From NCBI RefSeq assembly GCF_000090795.2, contig NW_003546244.1, forward strand, positions 240,748 through 304,747: 64,000 bases of DNA, given 5' to 3'. The notes beneath the pieces are model-generated. The model saw nothing but the letters and a program-made list of their open reading frames with translations, was not told where the DNA came from and ran no database searches. A program made the position numbers and the translations under genes. Positions 22,335 to 33,000 of the stretch are shown here, in pieces. Each line of letters begins with the position of its first letter. Within the stretch, counting starts at the first letter, position 1. Source of the DNA: Amphimedon queenslandica. Lineage: Eukaryota > Porifera > Demospongiae > Haplosclerida > Niphatidae.

Positions 22335-22376
22335 TGGGCGTGGCTAACACTATTATTACTTACTTAGCCACGCCCA
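22335..22376. promoter_or_regulatory. Inverted pair of CCACGCCCA boxes upstream of UBA2
   Basis: Arms TGGGCGTGGCTAA (22335-22347) and TTAGCCACGCCCA (22364-22376) are perfect reverse complements separated by 16 bp. The core CCACGCCC is a KLF/Sp-type GC box. They lie 19-60 bp upstream of the UBA2 start. Confidence 0.55.
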
Positions 22377-22458
22377 CATTAAATTTAATTGTAAAAATAA
22401 GAAGAGAGAATAGAATAAATAACATTAAAATTAACAAAACATAAAAACATGAGAGTGA

Positions 22459-25400
22459 TCATGTGATGCCTAAATTAAATTCATTTAAACTGCCTAGTCC
22501 ATCACTGGCTTCGCCCCAGAATTGGTCGAGGAACGGATAATCATTATATGGATCTGAGTCTAGCATGAACGGGTCAGAATCAAGGAACGATGAAGCACTG
22601 GTGCCACTACCGACAGCACTGAGCTCTATTAGAAATAAAAGAAATAAAATTAAAAAGAGCTATAAGTACTAGAACATCGTCATACTCACCGGCAGCTATT
22701 TGCTCTGCCTCTCTCTTCTGCCTTTCCTCTTCCTCCTTTCTTTCCTTCTCTCCTTCTAGCCACAACCTCCTTAGGACTATACTGGCACTGTCATCATTAT
22801 TCTGCCTCTGTGTATGTGCATATATGTGTGTGTGTGTGTGTGCGGAATTAATATCAAAGCATTCATTCATACAGCAAACCTGTTCTTCTCTCAACAATAT
22901 TTGCTGGAACTGGTTCATTAGTCCTTGACTGCGTGATAACAGCACACCAGCGATGCCCTCATACACAGCATCAGCTAAAGGATAATATAAAGACAATTTA
23001 GACGTTTTCCAAAGCATCACTGACTCGGTTACCTTTTTCCATTGCACCCGAGGGAAGCTCGGGCTCCCGGTAAACATGATACGGCAGTAGACGGAGTATG
23101 AGATCTTGCCAAGTGGAAAACGGTCGCTCTAACTCGGGAGAAGAAATCTGCTGATGAAGCTTGTCCAAGTGAGCCTGGAATCTAAAGGCAATCCTAGCTT
23201 CCTCTGACGATTGTAGAACCTGATCGTAATGATAAAGATAAACATGATCTAAAGAGGCAGGGAACATACTTTCTGAAGAGCACTGATTCTTTCCTTCTCA
23301 ATATTTTCTTGTGCAGTTTTATTTGGGAAATTGCGACTATTGGAATTCTACAAAGAAAAGGTCAATTCCATCATGTATATACATTATTGTACTGACCTGT
23401 GGCAGTGATGGCTTGGCTACTGTTAGTGGAGATTTATTAGTCTGACTGCTGTTAGCTATTGTTGTAGGAGGCATTTTCATACCAACACTCGCCATATACT
23501 GAGATAAAGGACTACAAAAACTTATCAGTGATACTTTTAAAAACAGTATACATTAATCTACCTCGAATTATTGGTTTTCTGTTGCTGTAGTGCACTGGTA
23601 GAAGATTGAGGCTGCTTGAGTTGCTGTGGTGTTGATGTTGCCTTCACACCAGAAGAATATGCAGGGCTAGTTTGAAATGGTGGTTGAGGACTAGCCTAAA
23701 AGTTAAAAGTTGATAATTTTATGATCATTTATGTATGTTTTATCTTACTGTCGTGATTTTCCCTTTAGCAAGACCATCTTGAGCTTGCTGGATTAAATTT
23801 GGAAGATCAAAACTGCTCCCACTCCATTTATTAGCTCTCATGTACTGAACTACAGTGAGAAGCATCGGTGGCATTGGAATACGGACCAGATCTGCTTCAG
23901 GTAATCTACAAAGTGTTCTAAGAGTCTCCAGTGTAACTCCTGGCAAAGGGCCAGTAGGAGCTGATCCAATAGAGCTAGTGATGGTACCAGTGCTTGATGT
24001 AGCCACTGATAATGTTGACTGTCCTCCTGAGCTTGTCTGCTTGCTCACTGTTGCTGCCAGCCCAACTGAAGTTTGTCCTCCTATTCCTCCTCCACCTAAT
24101 GCTGCCAGTCCTAATGGTGGAGTATGACTGATTGGAGTTGATCCTATACTGATCGACGAGAGAGCACTAATATTAGGAGTGGCAACAGGATTAATGATTG
24201 ATTGGGTGTTAGTGGTAGCAGTGACAAGTGAAGGAGAAATGGTCGTAGTAGCAACAGGCATTCCATTGACAGTAGCTGTCACAGTAGCAGCAGTAGATGA
24301 TGCTGCTGAAGCAACTTGCTGCTGTAAATTAGCAATCATATCAGGAGGAAGGGCCTAGAATGTGAAATATTATTATATATTGCTTGTTACAAAAAAGCAT
24401 GTACTTTAGCTAGTATGTTATTCTTAATGAGCAAGTCCTTGAGTTCATTCGTTGTAGTGGGACGCTGATCAGGCGGAAGTGAGTTCAAAAATTCTTGAAT
24501 ACGTTGAATCCTATAACTGTACACGGCACGAAGCACGTTAGCTTGAGTTTGTGCAGTCACCTAAAGAAAAATGAAATCAAGCAAAAGAAGAGGGACTAAC
24601 CTGCAAACCAGTAAGAGATGGCAAGTTGTTGCTGGAAGATGTAGAATTGGACAAAGAATGAGTGACAATTGAGGGACTATTAATGGTTGATGTGGTAGAA
24701 AGAGGCATAGGAAATGGTGTAGAAGTCTTCACTGTAGACTCAACAGAGCCAGCTTGCAGTTTTGACTGAGCCTGACTAACAGATAGCTTCAATGGTGCTT
24801 GAGTAACTACATGATTCACTTGATTAGGGACAGAAAGACCAAGCGTACCAGTAGGAAGCGTCAAATCGTTAGTCAAAGATCTTGGAATAGAAGCAATTGT
24901 TGATAAAGAAGGAGGGAAAAGACTAGCAGTGGCAGTACTTAGACTCAGTGAATGGTGCGGTAATGGTTGACTCACAACAGTTGCAGTGGGTACATGTATA
25001 TGAAGTGGATTCAAGCCTGTAGCAGCACTTGATTGGCTTGGTAATGGTAGTGTAGTGATACTGGAACTGCTACTTGGCNNNNNNNNNNNNNNNNNNNNNN
25101 NNNNNNNNNNNNNNNNNNNNNNNNNNNNNNNNNNNNNNNNNNNNNNNNNNNNNNNNNNNNNNNNNNNNNNNNNNNNNNNNNNNNNNNNNNNNNNNNNNNN
25201 NNNNTAATCGATGAAGCTGGCGTACTAAATGGCTTCACTAACGGTAAAACTAAGCCACCATTAACAGGAGAGCTGATTGGTTGGTGGAATTTAGATGTGG
25301 GCAGTATACTTGGAATTACACTTGTTGTGGACGATGTTTGTGCTTCACGTTTTAAACGCTTTGAATCCGGAAACTCAACATCATCATCAAAGTGTCTTTT

Positions 25401-25746
25401 CACAGGTCCTATAATATAATGCATGTGTACATTACACATTAACATGATTTTACACTAACTTCTGACACTTACCATTACTACTGCCAGCAGATGTAATACC
25501 GGAAAAGGATAAAAGGTCCTCCAGGCTATTCAATGAAGACACATCTTCATTGAAATGATTACTAAAATGAGGATTGAGTGTTTTGTGTAGTGCTTACAAG
25601 CATAATATATATTACCTGATGGTAGTATCGCGAGAGGGAAGAGGAGAAGAGGAAAAGAGAGCGCTTGTGTCTGGTGTTTGCAATGAGTGTTGTTGTTGAG
25701 AGGAAGAGAAAGATGAATGAAGGGAGAGATTATTTGGTGCAGCCAT
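22459..25746 (-). CDS. BICRA: BICRA/GLTSCR1-like subunit of the non-canonical BAF chromatin-remodelling complex
   Basis: About nine exons, start MAAPNNLSLHSSFSSSQQQH (25746), stop after NEFNLGIT (22459). Long Ser/Thr/Gln/Pro-rich, low-complexity middle region. The diagnostic GLTSCR domain is at 22998-23267: LERPFSTWQDLILRLLPYHV then YREPELPSG, aligned with human TPFCSFEDALHRLLPYHVYQ, followed by GIAGVLLSRSQGLMNQFQQI. A Lys/Glu helix (LEGEKERKEEEERQKREAE) and an acidic C-terminus (LDSDPFMLDSDPYNDYPF) close the protein. Known role: GLTSCR1/GLTSCR1L define ncBAF together with BRD9. An assembly gap of 126 N removes about 42 residues at 25079-25204. BICRA and BICRAL cannot be separated here, probably a pre-duplication single gene. 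Confidence 0.85.
25079..25204. other. Assembly gap (126 N) inside the BICRA-like gene
   Basis: Run of N; 126 is a multiple of three and the frame is open on both sides, consistent with the gap lying in one exon and being sized about right. Confidence 0.95.
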
Positions 25747-26571
25747 TCATTGCCCTATGGGAGACATAAACATAGCATTGTTGACATTGTGTGGTCTATA
25801 TGTACGATGTGTACACCTGGCTACCACATAAAATTCATTTTGCCCTTATTTGGCAAATTGGCATTGATAAGGGCCACTATCACTATCTGTTTCTTTCAAT
25901 TACTCTCACATTTTGCATCATTTTATCAACCAAAATACTCCTCTCTCTCTTTCGTGACAGTTTAACAATTGTTTAGCATAACAAGGCAAAAAGGTGCAAT
26001 TAAAAAACATGACTGAATATAAGTTGGCAAGATCATGATATGAAAAAAAGAGTACCAATTTATTATAACTTGTGTTAAATGTGTTTTTGTCTGACCTCCT
26101 CTGCAATTATAACAATTACAATAATGCACCAGACACCATTTTTTACTCCTTGCCCGTGGTGTAAACGGGCAAGAAATACAGCCATACCGGCTGGACAAAT
26201 AATGGGCGAGAAGACAAAAGGACATTAGTGGTGCATTGACACAACCTAGCAATACAGGGAAATGATATTAGAGGCTCTATTTTCCTCATAAAGGAGCTCT
26301 AAGGCACCACTAGGGTGCCGTAATATGCTCCTTATATACGCCTAGGCGATGCGCTCACAGTGAATGGCTCAGAAAGCTGTATTTCCCGGTCTATAAATAG
26401 CCACATGTACTGGTAGTCAGACAAAGGGCACAAACACTGACCGAGGGGCACTCACTTTCCACTAGGCGTTGATAATTTGCTGGCCAGGCTGTGGAGTCAT
26501 GAAAAATTTCACCAAGCAACTTCCGGTACGTGTCCGTAGAGCAGCAAACTGAACCCCCAAACTGGTATTGC

Positions 26572-26599
26572 TCACGTGATTAGGCACCTAATCACGTGA
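26572..26599. promoter_or_regulatory. Perfect palindrome carrying two CACGTG E-boxes
   Basis: Arms TCACGTGATTAGG and CCTAATCACGTGA around CA, a 28-bp perfect inverted repeat. Each arm holds TCACGTGA (USF/MITF/TFE-type E-box). Confidence 0.65.
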
Positions 26600-26612
26600 T
26601 TAACAATGTAGG

Positions 26613-26620
26613 TGACGTAA
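26613..26620. promoter_or_regulatory. CRE-like TGACGTAA element
   Basis: TGACGTAA, an ATF/CREB-type site, 13 bp from the double E-box palindrome. Confidence 0.4.
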
Positions 26621-26647
26621 TTATGATGCAACCGGCTAGGCAAATAT

Positions 26648-26659
26648 TGCGCATGCGCA
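26648..26659. promoter_or_regulatory. NRF1-type palindrome
   Basis: TGCGCATGCGCA, the exact NRF1 palindrome, the same as at 7294-7305. Confidence 0.6.
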
Positions 26660-26704
26660 GAACGGTTAGTTTATATTAAAATTGATTAATCATAATAAAT
26701 AAAA

Positions 26705-27163
26705 CTATAACTTTGGGACAGTTGGTTGTCTTGGATATAATGTGATATATTCAGTTCTGTATAATTTAAAGAGCTTAGATATATTTATTGATAATATTTC
26801 TGACTTACGCACAACATTCATTTTTAGTTTCGTCATCAAAGACGGATGCAATTGCATTTTCTGCACAATGTGCTGCTTCTTCACTTCTTGCACTTTTAGT
26901 ATCCATGACTCTTATTGTTACAGAATTGACCAAAAATTGAGTAGGGTCAATGAAGGCATAGTCACATCTGTGCCCTTTGCTGTAGGATGAAGCAGAAACA
27001 CCAGTCAACTTAGCATCAAACTTTAAAACTTCAAGTTCCTACAAAATTTCTTAAAGTGTAGTGGAGATAAAACTTTTACCTTTTTAACTGCTCCATAAAG
27101 TTTCTGCCAAAATGCATCGTCTCTCTTTTGAGGTGAATAAATTTGTATTTTCAAGACCGACAT
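26705..27163 (-). CDS. Unrecognised 121-aa protein, divergent paralogue of the gene at 27214
   Basis: Exons 27080-27163, 26809-27038 and 26705-26756. Start MSVLKIQIYSPQKRDDAFWQ, middle VSASSYSKGHRCDYAFIDPT, SVTIRVMDTKSARSEEAAHC, AENAIASVFDD, end TLYPRQPTVPKL. Without the last splice the frame would stop at 26805, but a strong donor (GTAAGT) there and an acceptor at 26757 extend it. It is similar to the neighbouring plus-strand protein: RDDAFW with REDTFW, and SVTIRVMDTKSARSEEAA with AVSIDIRHPDQRRAEEAA. Intron phases are the same (0, then 2). No signal peptide or membrane helix. Family unknown. Confidence 0.7.
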
Positions 27164-27213
27164 TGCTTTGAGCCACACCTCTAAAATATTTCTTTCCAAT
27201 TCCAGAGTGTGAG

Positions 27214-27796
27214 ATGGGCTCAGGGTTCAGCTACTTCGGCGGATCCTCTTCATCAATCATAAACTCTTCATTGCACCAAGAAGATCCGATTATGTGGATA
27301 GTTGTCAGAGATGGAATTTCAGAGGAAATACGAGAAGATACGTTTTGGGAGGGCATGGTGAACAATATACATAATGTGAGTTTATTTTGTGTAATAATTA
27401 TATATATCTCTGCTTTTTTGAAAATTAATTGTGACTTTGTTAGAGTTTATTGAGTCCTGCAGTTAATGTTCCAATGGCAGTTGTGCTTTCAGGGCACTCA
27501 ATGACAGAAGAGATAGGAGCACATACATGTGCACAGCAAGCAGCTGTATCTTCTGAAACTTCAAGTGTAAATGCTGTTTCCATTGATATAAGACATCCTG
27601 ATCAACGAAGAGCAGAAGAAGCAGCTCTTGCAGCATCAATTGTTATTAGAGATATGTTGGACCCTGGAAAGTAAGTATTTACAGCAAGTGTTAAAATTAA
27701 TTCTGAATGCATACGTACTGCAGGACCTATATTAAAGTCAAATATGATGCTTTGGTATACTCCACTAGCAGGACTACAGAAGAATGTGCTATGTAA
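27214..27796 (+). CDS. Unrecognised 153-aa protein, paralogue of the gene at 26705
   Basis: Exons 27214-27375, 27444-27670 and 27724-27796. N-terminal Gly/Ser-rich extension (MGSGFSYFGGSSSS) absent from the partner, then IMWIVVRDGISEEIREDTFW, AVNVPMAVVLSGHSMTEEIG, AVSIDIRHPDQRRAEEAALA, ASIVIRDMLDPGKTY and a short C-terminus. The alternating hydrophobic strands followed by an Ala/Glu-rich helix suggest an alpha/beta fold. It shares intron phases 0 and 2 with the minus-strand neighbour, whose start codon is only 50 bp away. Function unknown; the shared promoter implies co-expression. MGSGFS could be N-myristoylated, but this is only a motif guess. Confidence 0.75.
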
Positions 27797-28134
27797 ATCT
27801 TTATTAGCAATCTCACTAGTCTAGAACTTTGCTTTCATAGTGTGTTATGTCTTTTAATTTAAATATTATAGTAATATGGTTGAGTACACAATTCAATTAT
27901 TTACTATAACTGCTTTTTAAGGTCATTAGGAAAGTGTAATGGCAAAAATGCACCCAATAACTGAACCAAGCTGTCAACAAAATAATATAAAACATGCTAA
28001 TTATGTTTAGCTGTACTTATGCACCCACTCTTTCGAAACGCCTCTGCAATGTCACATATGCACGCAAAATTACATCAAAATGATACTCTTCCTATAAATA
28101 GTATAGATACTCTTCCTATATAATAGTATAGTTA
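27797..28134. other. Convergent 3' region
   Basis: 338 bp between converging genes, AT-rich, with a short direct repeat of ATACTCTTCCTATA near 28082-28121. No gene seen. Confidence 0.5.
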
Positions 28135-29883
28135 TTATACTTCTGATGAAGTTATTGTAACTAGCTGATAGTTCCGGTTTGTGTATGAATTGAATTTAGT
28201 TCTACAGATTTTGTAGCAGAAACAAAATGAATACACCAAATTAAAAATGAAGAGGCTGAATATCAGTAAACCAGGAAATAATAAAAGCCCTTTCTGTCGC
28301 TTCTGATCACTTATGAGCAACTTAACACTATTTTCTAACGAGCAAGTACCTTCAATGTCATTAGTAACAGACACTAGTATACATTTTTGCTCATAAGTGT
28401 AGTCAAATTGACTTCTGAGAGTAATGTGAGCAGAATCTGCAGTGCTAAGGTCCTTAGAAGAATGAGGCACATTATTTAAGCTGTCAAAACTGTATGATCC
28501 TTGATATATGAGCATATCCATTGCACAGCATGAGTCCCTTGGAGAGCAAGCAATATTGTAGAAATCTGTCCGTGTAATAGTGTAGTTAACATAGTCTTGA
28601 TTTGACTCATTGCTTATGTCATAACACCAGTTTCCATCGCCAGGATCATTGCAATTAAATCCCTGGAAGCCACCATAGACAGCTGTAGAGTATGTACCGT
28701 AATCAGAAAATACCCAAAGAAAACACGAATCACTTGTAGACAATGATGATCTTAATGAGGATAATTTAAACTGAAATATGGAGCCTTTGACCATGTAAAT
28801 ATAAGTATAACGAGTGACATTGTACCATGTGTATGTTGGCTTAAACTCTGAGCAATCCAATGCTGTAGCTTTACCAGTACACCATGCATCATGCTCTGTA
28901 TCAATCTTGAGATTAAATCCAGTAATGAAATCGCTAACACTGAAGAGTACAGTAGTGCCAGGTTGACCAAGTACAGAATAGTCTTTGAATGATGGATTTG
29001 TTAGTAGTATTGGGATTGTAGTGAGAGAGATAATGAATAATCCAATCAATATTACAAGGAACAGCACCCAACGACATGTACTTGAAAGTTTACAGCAACC
29101 TAAGCAAATACCGGGGGGGGGGGGTATATAGTTGCAATAATCATGATCAAGATGATGGAATCTAATATTTACCTTTTCTTGTAGATGTTCCTGTGGTACT
29201 ACTGTGTGAATTGTCCCTTTCAATGTCATCATCATCATCACCTAAATAAGGAAATTCTTAGATTCTAATCTACAACTAAACTCACAGTGAAAGGATGTTG
29301 ATGTAGTAGTAGTAGTAGATGCCAAAACTAACTGAAGCTGTTCCTGCTGTTTACTTGCATCTAACTCATTGCTATTCTTCCAGTGAAGAAGAATGTGATA
29401 ACCAAATAATTGCGAGTCATCGTGATACATTTTATACAAAGAGTCGATGACATTCTGCCTGACTCCCAAGGCAATGGCAACATGTTCTACTTGAGCATGA
29501 TTGTAATCCTTCATTACAGACATCAAGTGACTCTTTGTTAGTTCTAATTAAAAGATAACAGTGTTAATATATTGTTCTAGCTAGCAGTATATATATATAC
29601 CTATTTCACCATCTTGCTCTTCTCCAAACACAGTCCTAGCAAGTCCTCCAAGATCACAGAGTTTCAGTGCACTACTCAATTCCATTCTAGCCTCAAATTC
29701 AGATTCCAATTCACAGGCCTCCCACCACTTTTGCAACAGCTTGTAAGCAAACATTTCTGAGTCTTCCATGTAAACATGACGAAACATTGAGATGTGCCTT
29801 TGATCAACTTTCAGTTGAACAGCAACTTTCTCTGCCTGTACAAATGTCAAGCAGCCAGCAAGATGAAGCAAAGATACCTCCAT
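28135..29883 (-). CDS. Tandem Death-domain two-pass membrane receptor-like protein
   Basis: Exons 29601-29883, 29286-29543, 29173-29241 and 28135-29099; 524 aa. Residues 1-94 form a Death-like domain (VAVQLKVDQRHISMF, AYKLLQKWWEACELESEFEA, SSALKLCDLGGLARTVF). Residues 96-170 form a second one (VEHVAIALGVRQNVIDSLYK, FGYHILLHWKNSNELDASKQ). Then come an Asp-rich and Ser/Thr linker, TM1 at about 214-236 (WVLFLVILIGLFIISLTTIP), an ectodomain of about 235 aa with many Cys and sequons (YNVT, SNES, NYTI), TM2 at about 473-495 and a 29-aa tail. Predicted topology: Death domains and tail cytosolic. Death domains recruit adaptors in apoptosis and innate immunity; two fused in front of a two-pass glycoprotein is not an architecture I know. 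Exons 1, 2 and 3 all end in phase 1. It is homologous to 8661-9860 after the linker. The raw open frame through the intron at 29100-29172 is not the coding path. Confidence 0.82.
29113..29124. repeat. Homopolymer G12 in an intron of the Death-domain gene
   Basis: Run of 12 G (C12 on the coding strand) just upstream of the 3' splice site, acting as an all-C polypyrimidine tract. Confidence 0.8.
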
Positions 29884-30052
29884 TCAACTTTATTATTGTG
29901 TACGAATATGCAAGGTGATGCTTTATATAACGTGCACATCAGATGATTAACTTTCAGTTAGGAAGTTTCTTTAGCTTATGTGTATTTTATTATAAGAAAA
30001 GAACTAGGAATCAAAGGAGCAATGCCTATCAATTGAAAAATGCAACAAAAGT

Positions 30053-33000
30053 TCACAGAGTCTGGACCAAAGACTCCACTTCGCTCCTGGATTGCTTTAA
30101 CTTCTTCTTGCTAGCATCCTCTTCTTTAGCATAAGCTTGTTGACTAGTGCGCCCAGATACAGCCTATACAATAAAGAGAATTATAAAAGTATCCTCCACT
30201 CATCAAATATAGCTTACAGCATCAGCTTGGGAACGCAGTTGACTCAATATGTCCGAAATTTCAGTCATTTTCTTTACAATGGTTGTTACCTATATCATGT
30301 AACAAATAAATTATAAATTAGTAACATACTTATAGTTGATTACATTACTTAAAAGCTTACTTTAGTACTGGCTTCATTATCAATCTTTCTCAACTGATCT
30401 TGTTGAGCCTCAATGTTCTTACCATAGGCAGCAAAACGCTCCAATGTATCACTGCAAGTTGAATTAAAAGCACGGTGATTCTAGTATGATTAAATAGTGA
30501 TTAAAATACTAGCTGTAGAGAATTTACTTTACTCTTCTTGAATGACTCAACAGCACCAAGAAACTGATCCACTAACCTAAAACGACTGTCAACAAAATTG
30601 ACAATGTTCTCTTTTAAAACAGCTGCCTGTTGCCGAGCCACGACTTCTGGATCCTACCAATGCCATATAAACTACGGCCTCACTAGCCTGGATTAGCTAA
30701 CCTTAGTGATTGAGAAATCAAGACGGACAAGGAAAATAATAAATAAAAAGAATAAGAACAGTGCGCCAATGAGTAAAAACGGTTCCTGAAGCAACAGGTA
30801 AGACTCAAAGTCATACTCCAGCTATAAAACAGACTAACATTAGTCATAACAGCTAAAAGGGGGACTTGCTTGAAAATTCAAAATATGCTGTTCTACCAGA
30901 TTATATGCTTTAGCAATAATGACAGGACGACCAACAGTATCAAGATAGGTGCTATGAACAGAGGTAGCTTGATCATGCACAGGGTAAGGTGGTAGGAAAT
31001 TAATATTCCTAATAATAATAGCAATAATAATAATTATTATTATCATTATTATTATACTTGGAGCCTTCAGGAAGGATAATTTTGACAGTGGCTTCATCTA
31101 TGACCTGATCATCATAGACGTGATCTACAAATCTCATGTCCAGGACAAAATGGCTAGCCTGGTGATACAAATACTCATAAGTGGGGACATTATAGCCAAT
31201 GTAGTAGTATGTCTGCCAACCACCAAACAATGGAAACCTATACAATGATATGAGAAAGTGACTCATGAAATGAATCATGATGAACTTTTTAGAATAATTT
31301 AAGTATATGATATGCAAATTATATCATTAAAATAACAAAACACGAGGAACAGAAACTATTCAAGTTTGTATATCATGATGACGCAAAAGGGCTTGACAAT
31401 CATATGACATATGCCAATGAGGAAATGGAGCAAACTACAGACTTAGGGTATGCCTCAAGGGGTCAATTATTACAGTTTGGGTATTAATAAAAAACAATTT
31501 TAGTGATTGGACATGACCCACACATTGAGAGAGTTTAGGTGAGGTCACACTAAACCATGACATCAATTATGATGCACACTTGCTAAAAAGGCAATGTAAT
31601 AAAAAATTGGCCTAAGGCAGTTCCTTGCTGACGATAATGACAGAGTATTACAACTCCCTTATCTATCATTTATGTAGCCGCTACATCAAAACAATGGTAC
31701 TGATTAAATCTATCATTAAAGTATGAAAGCTAAATAAGGAAATTATTTTATTTTGCTTTTGCTAACCTAATCAGTTTATCATTGTTTCAATGTAGCGACT
31801 ACAAAGCTCAGTAGCCAAAATAATAAAAAATAAATAAATAATCATGAGCAAAATGACATGATACGTGTATATAAATTAGCAAATAAAAACTTTCATTATG
31901 CTACAGTATGTGTCAATATGTATAACATCAGCTATTATCATAATTTAATAAGCACTGTATGCCATGCAAGGAGAGATCACTAAACTGAAAATGCCGAGTG
32001 CTGTCAAGTAGCGTGGGTTTACCACAAAGCATGCTAAGTGAGCTGACAAGCACATGGTATTAGGAGCAACTTTGAAAATTTGTAAAAAATCCAATCTTGA
32101 TCGGAATCAGCTCAAACTATGTACACAACATAAGAACATGTATAATGTATTTTTTTAATTATTAAAAAGAGAAAATTCTCTCCTTGTGATTTTTGTGGAA
32201 ATACCCTTTATCATAGTACAGGGTCTTTGGCATAATATTTGAGCAACTGACAAGAACATGCATGAGCACTGTGGCAAAATCCTATGAAAAGCAATGCAAG
32301 TAGCAACTATACAATGGAAGCATACGCAATACAAGGACAAGCATCTACCTTGGTCTTATGATTAGCTCAGTATAATCTTCAGAGTTCCTAAGGTGCGATG
32401 TTGAGATATTACCAATCTCATCCCGATAATACACATCCTGGGCAGCAGCAGGCAACAATGTGGTATAACTCTTGACAGCGCTATGACCACTGTTAGGATT
32501 ACGCTGATAATCAAAGCGAGAAAAAGAACCCTTTAGCAAAGCCCCTATGAAATAAAAAGGCATAAGATATATCACTAATGTATTGGGAACATTTAAAACA
32601 TACCACTGTGATGGACACGAATGTGTTCTTCAACTTGAATGACTCCCCAATGAGATACCTGTATAACTCGTTCAAAGGACTTTATCGTTAGGAAAGGATT
32701 GTTATTCTCGTAATGAAGGGTCATGCGGGCATTGCTAAAGGGGGCCAAATCAGTGTAGGGCCCATAGCTAATTTTAGCTCCGTCACTCGTGACTGGACTA
32801 ACGCGTGTGTAGGACTCGATATTAGAGGAAGACAATTTAATTTCTGTATTTTGGGTCTTTGAGCGATACGGTAAGAACACATATGCATTGCCAACAAACT
32901 GGACAAACTGTTTTTCGAACTGGGTGATCTCTTTAGGGAAGGCAGCAATGACACGAGAGAAAACAGTATTGACAACGACATTCGTGGTTTCTTTAGGTGT

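Larger units (their letters stand above)
25747..26704. other. 958-bp intergenic/5' region upstream of the BICRA-like gene
   Basis: No convincing ORF. It is likely promoter and 5' UTR of the BICRA-like gene. Towards its far end it holds a palindromic double E-box, a TGACGTAA element and an NRF1 palindrome. Confidence 0.6.

Noticed and set aside
28135-29241. A 368-codon minus frame beginning with MMMMMTLKGT as the full protein.
   Set aside because: It reads through the intron at 29100-29172; proper splicing links the linker exon and both Death-like exons in frame.
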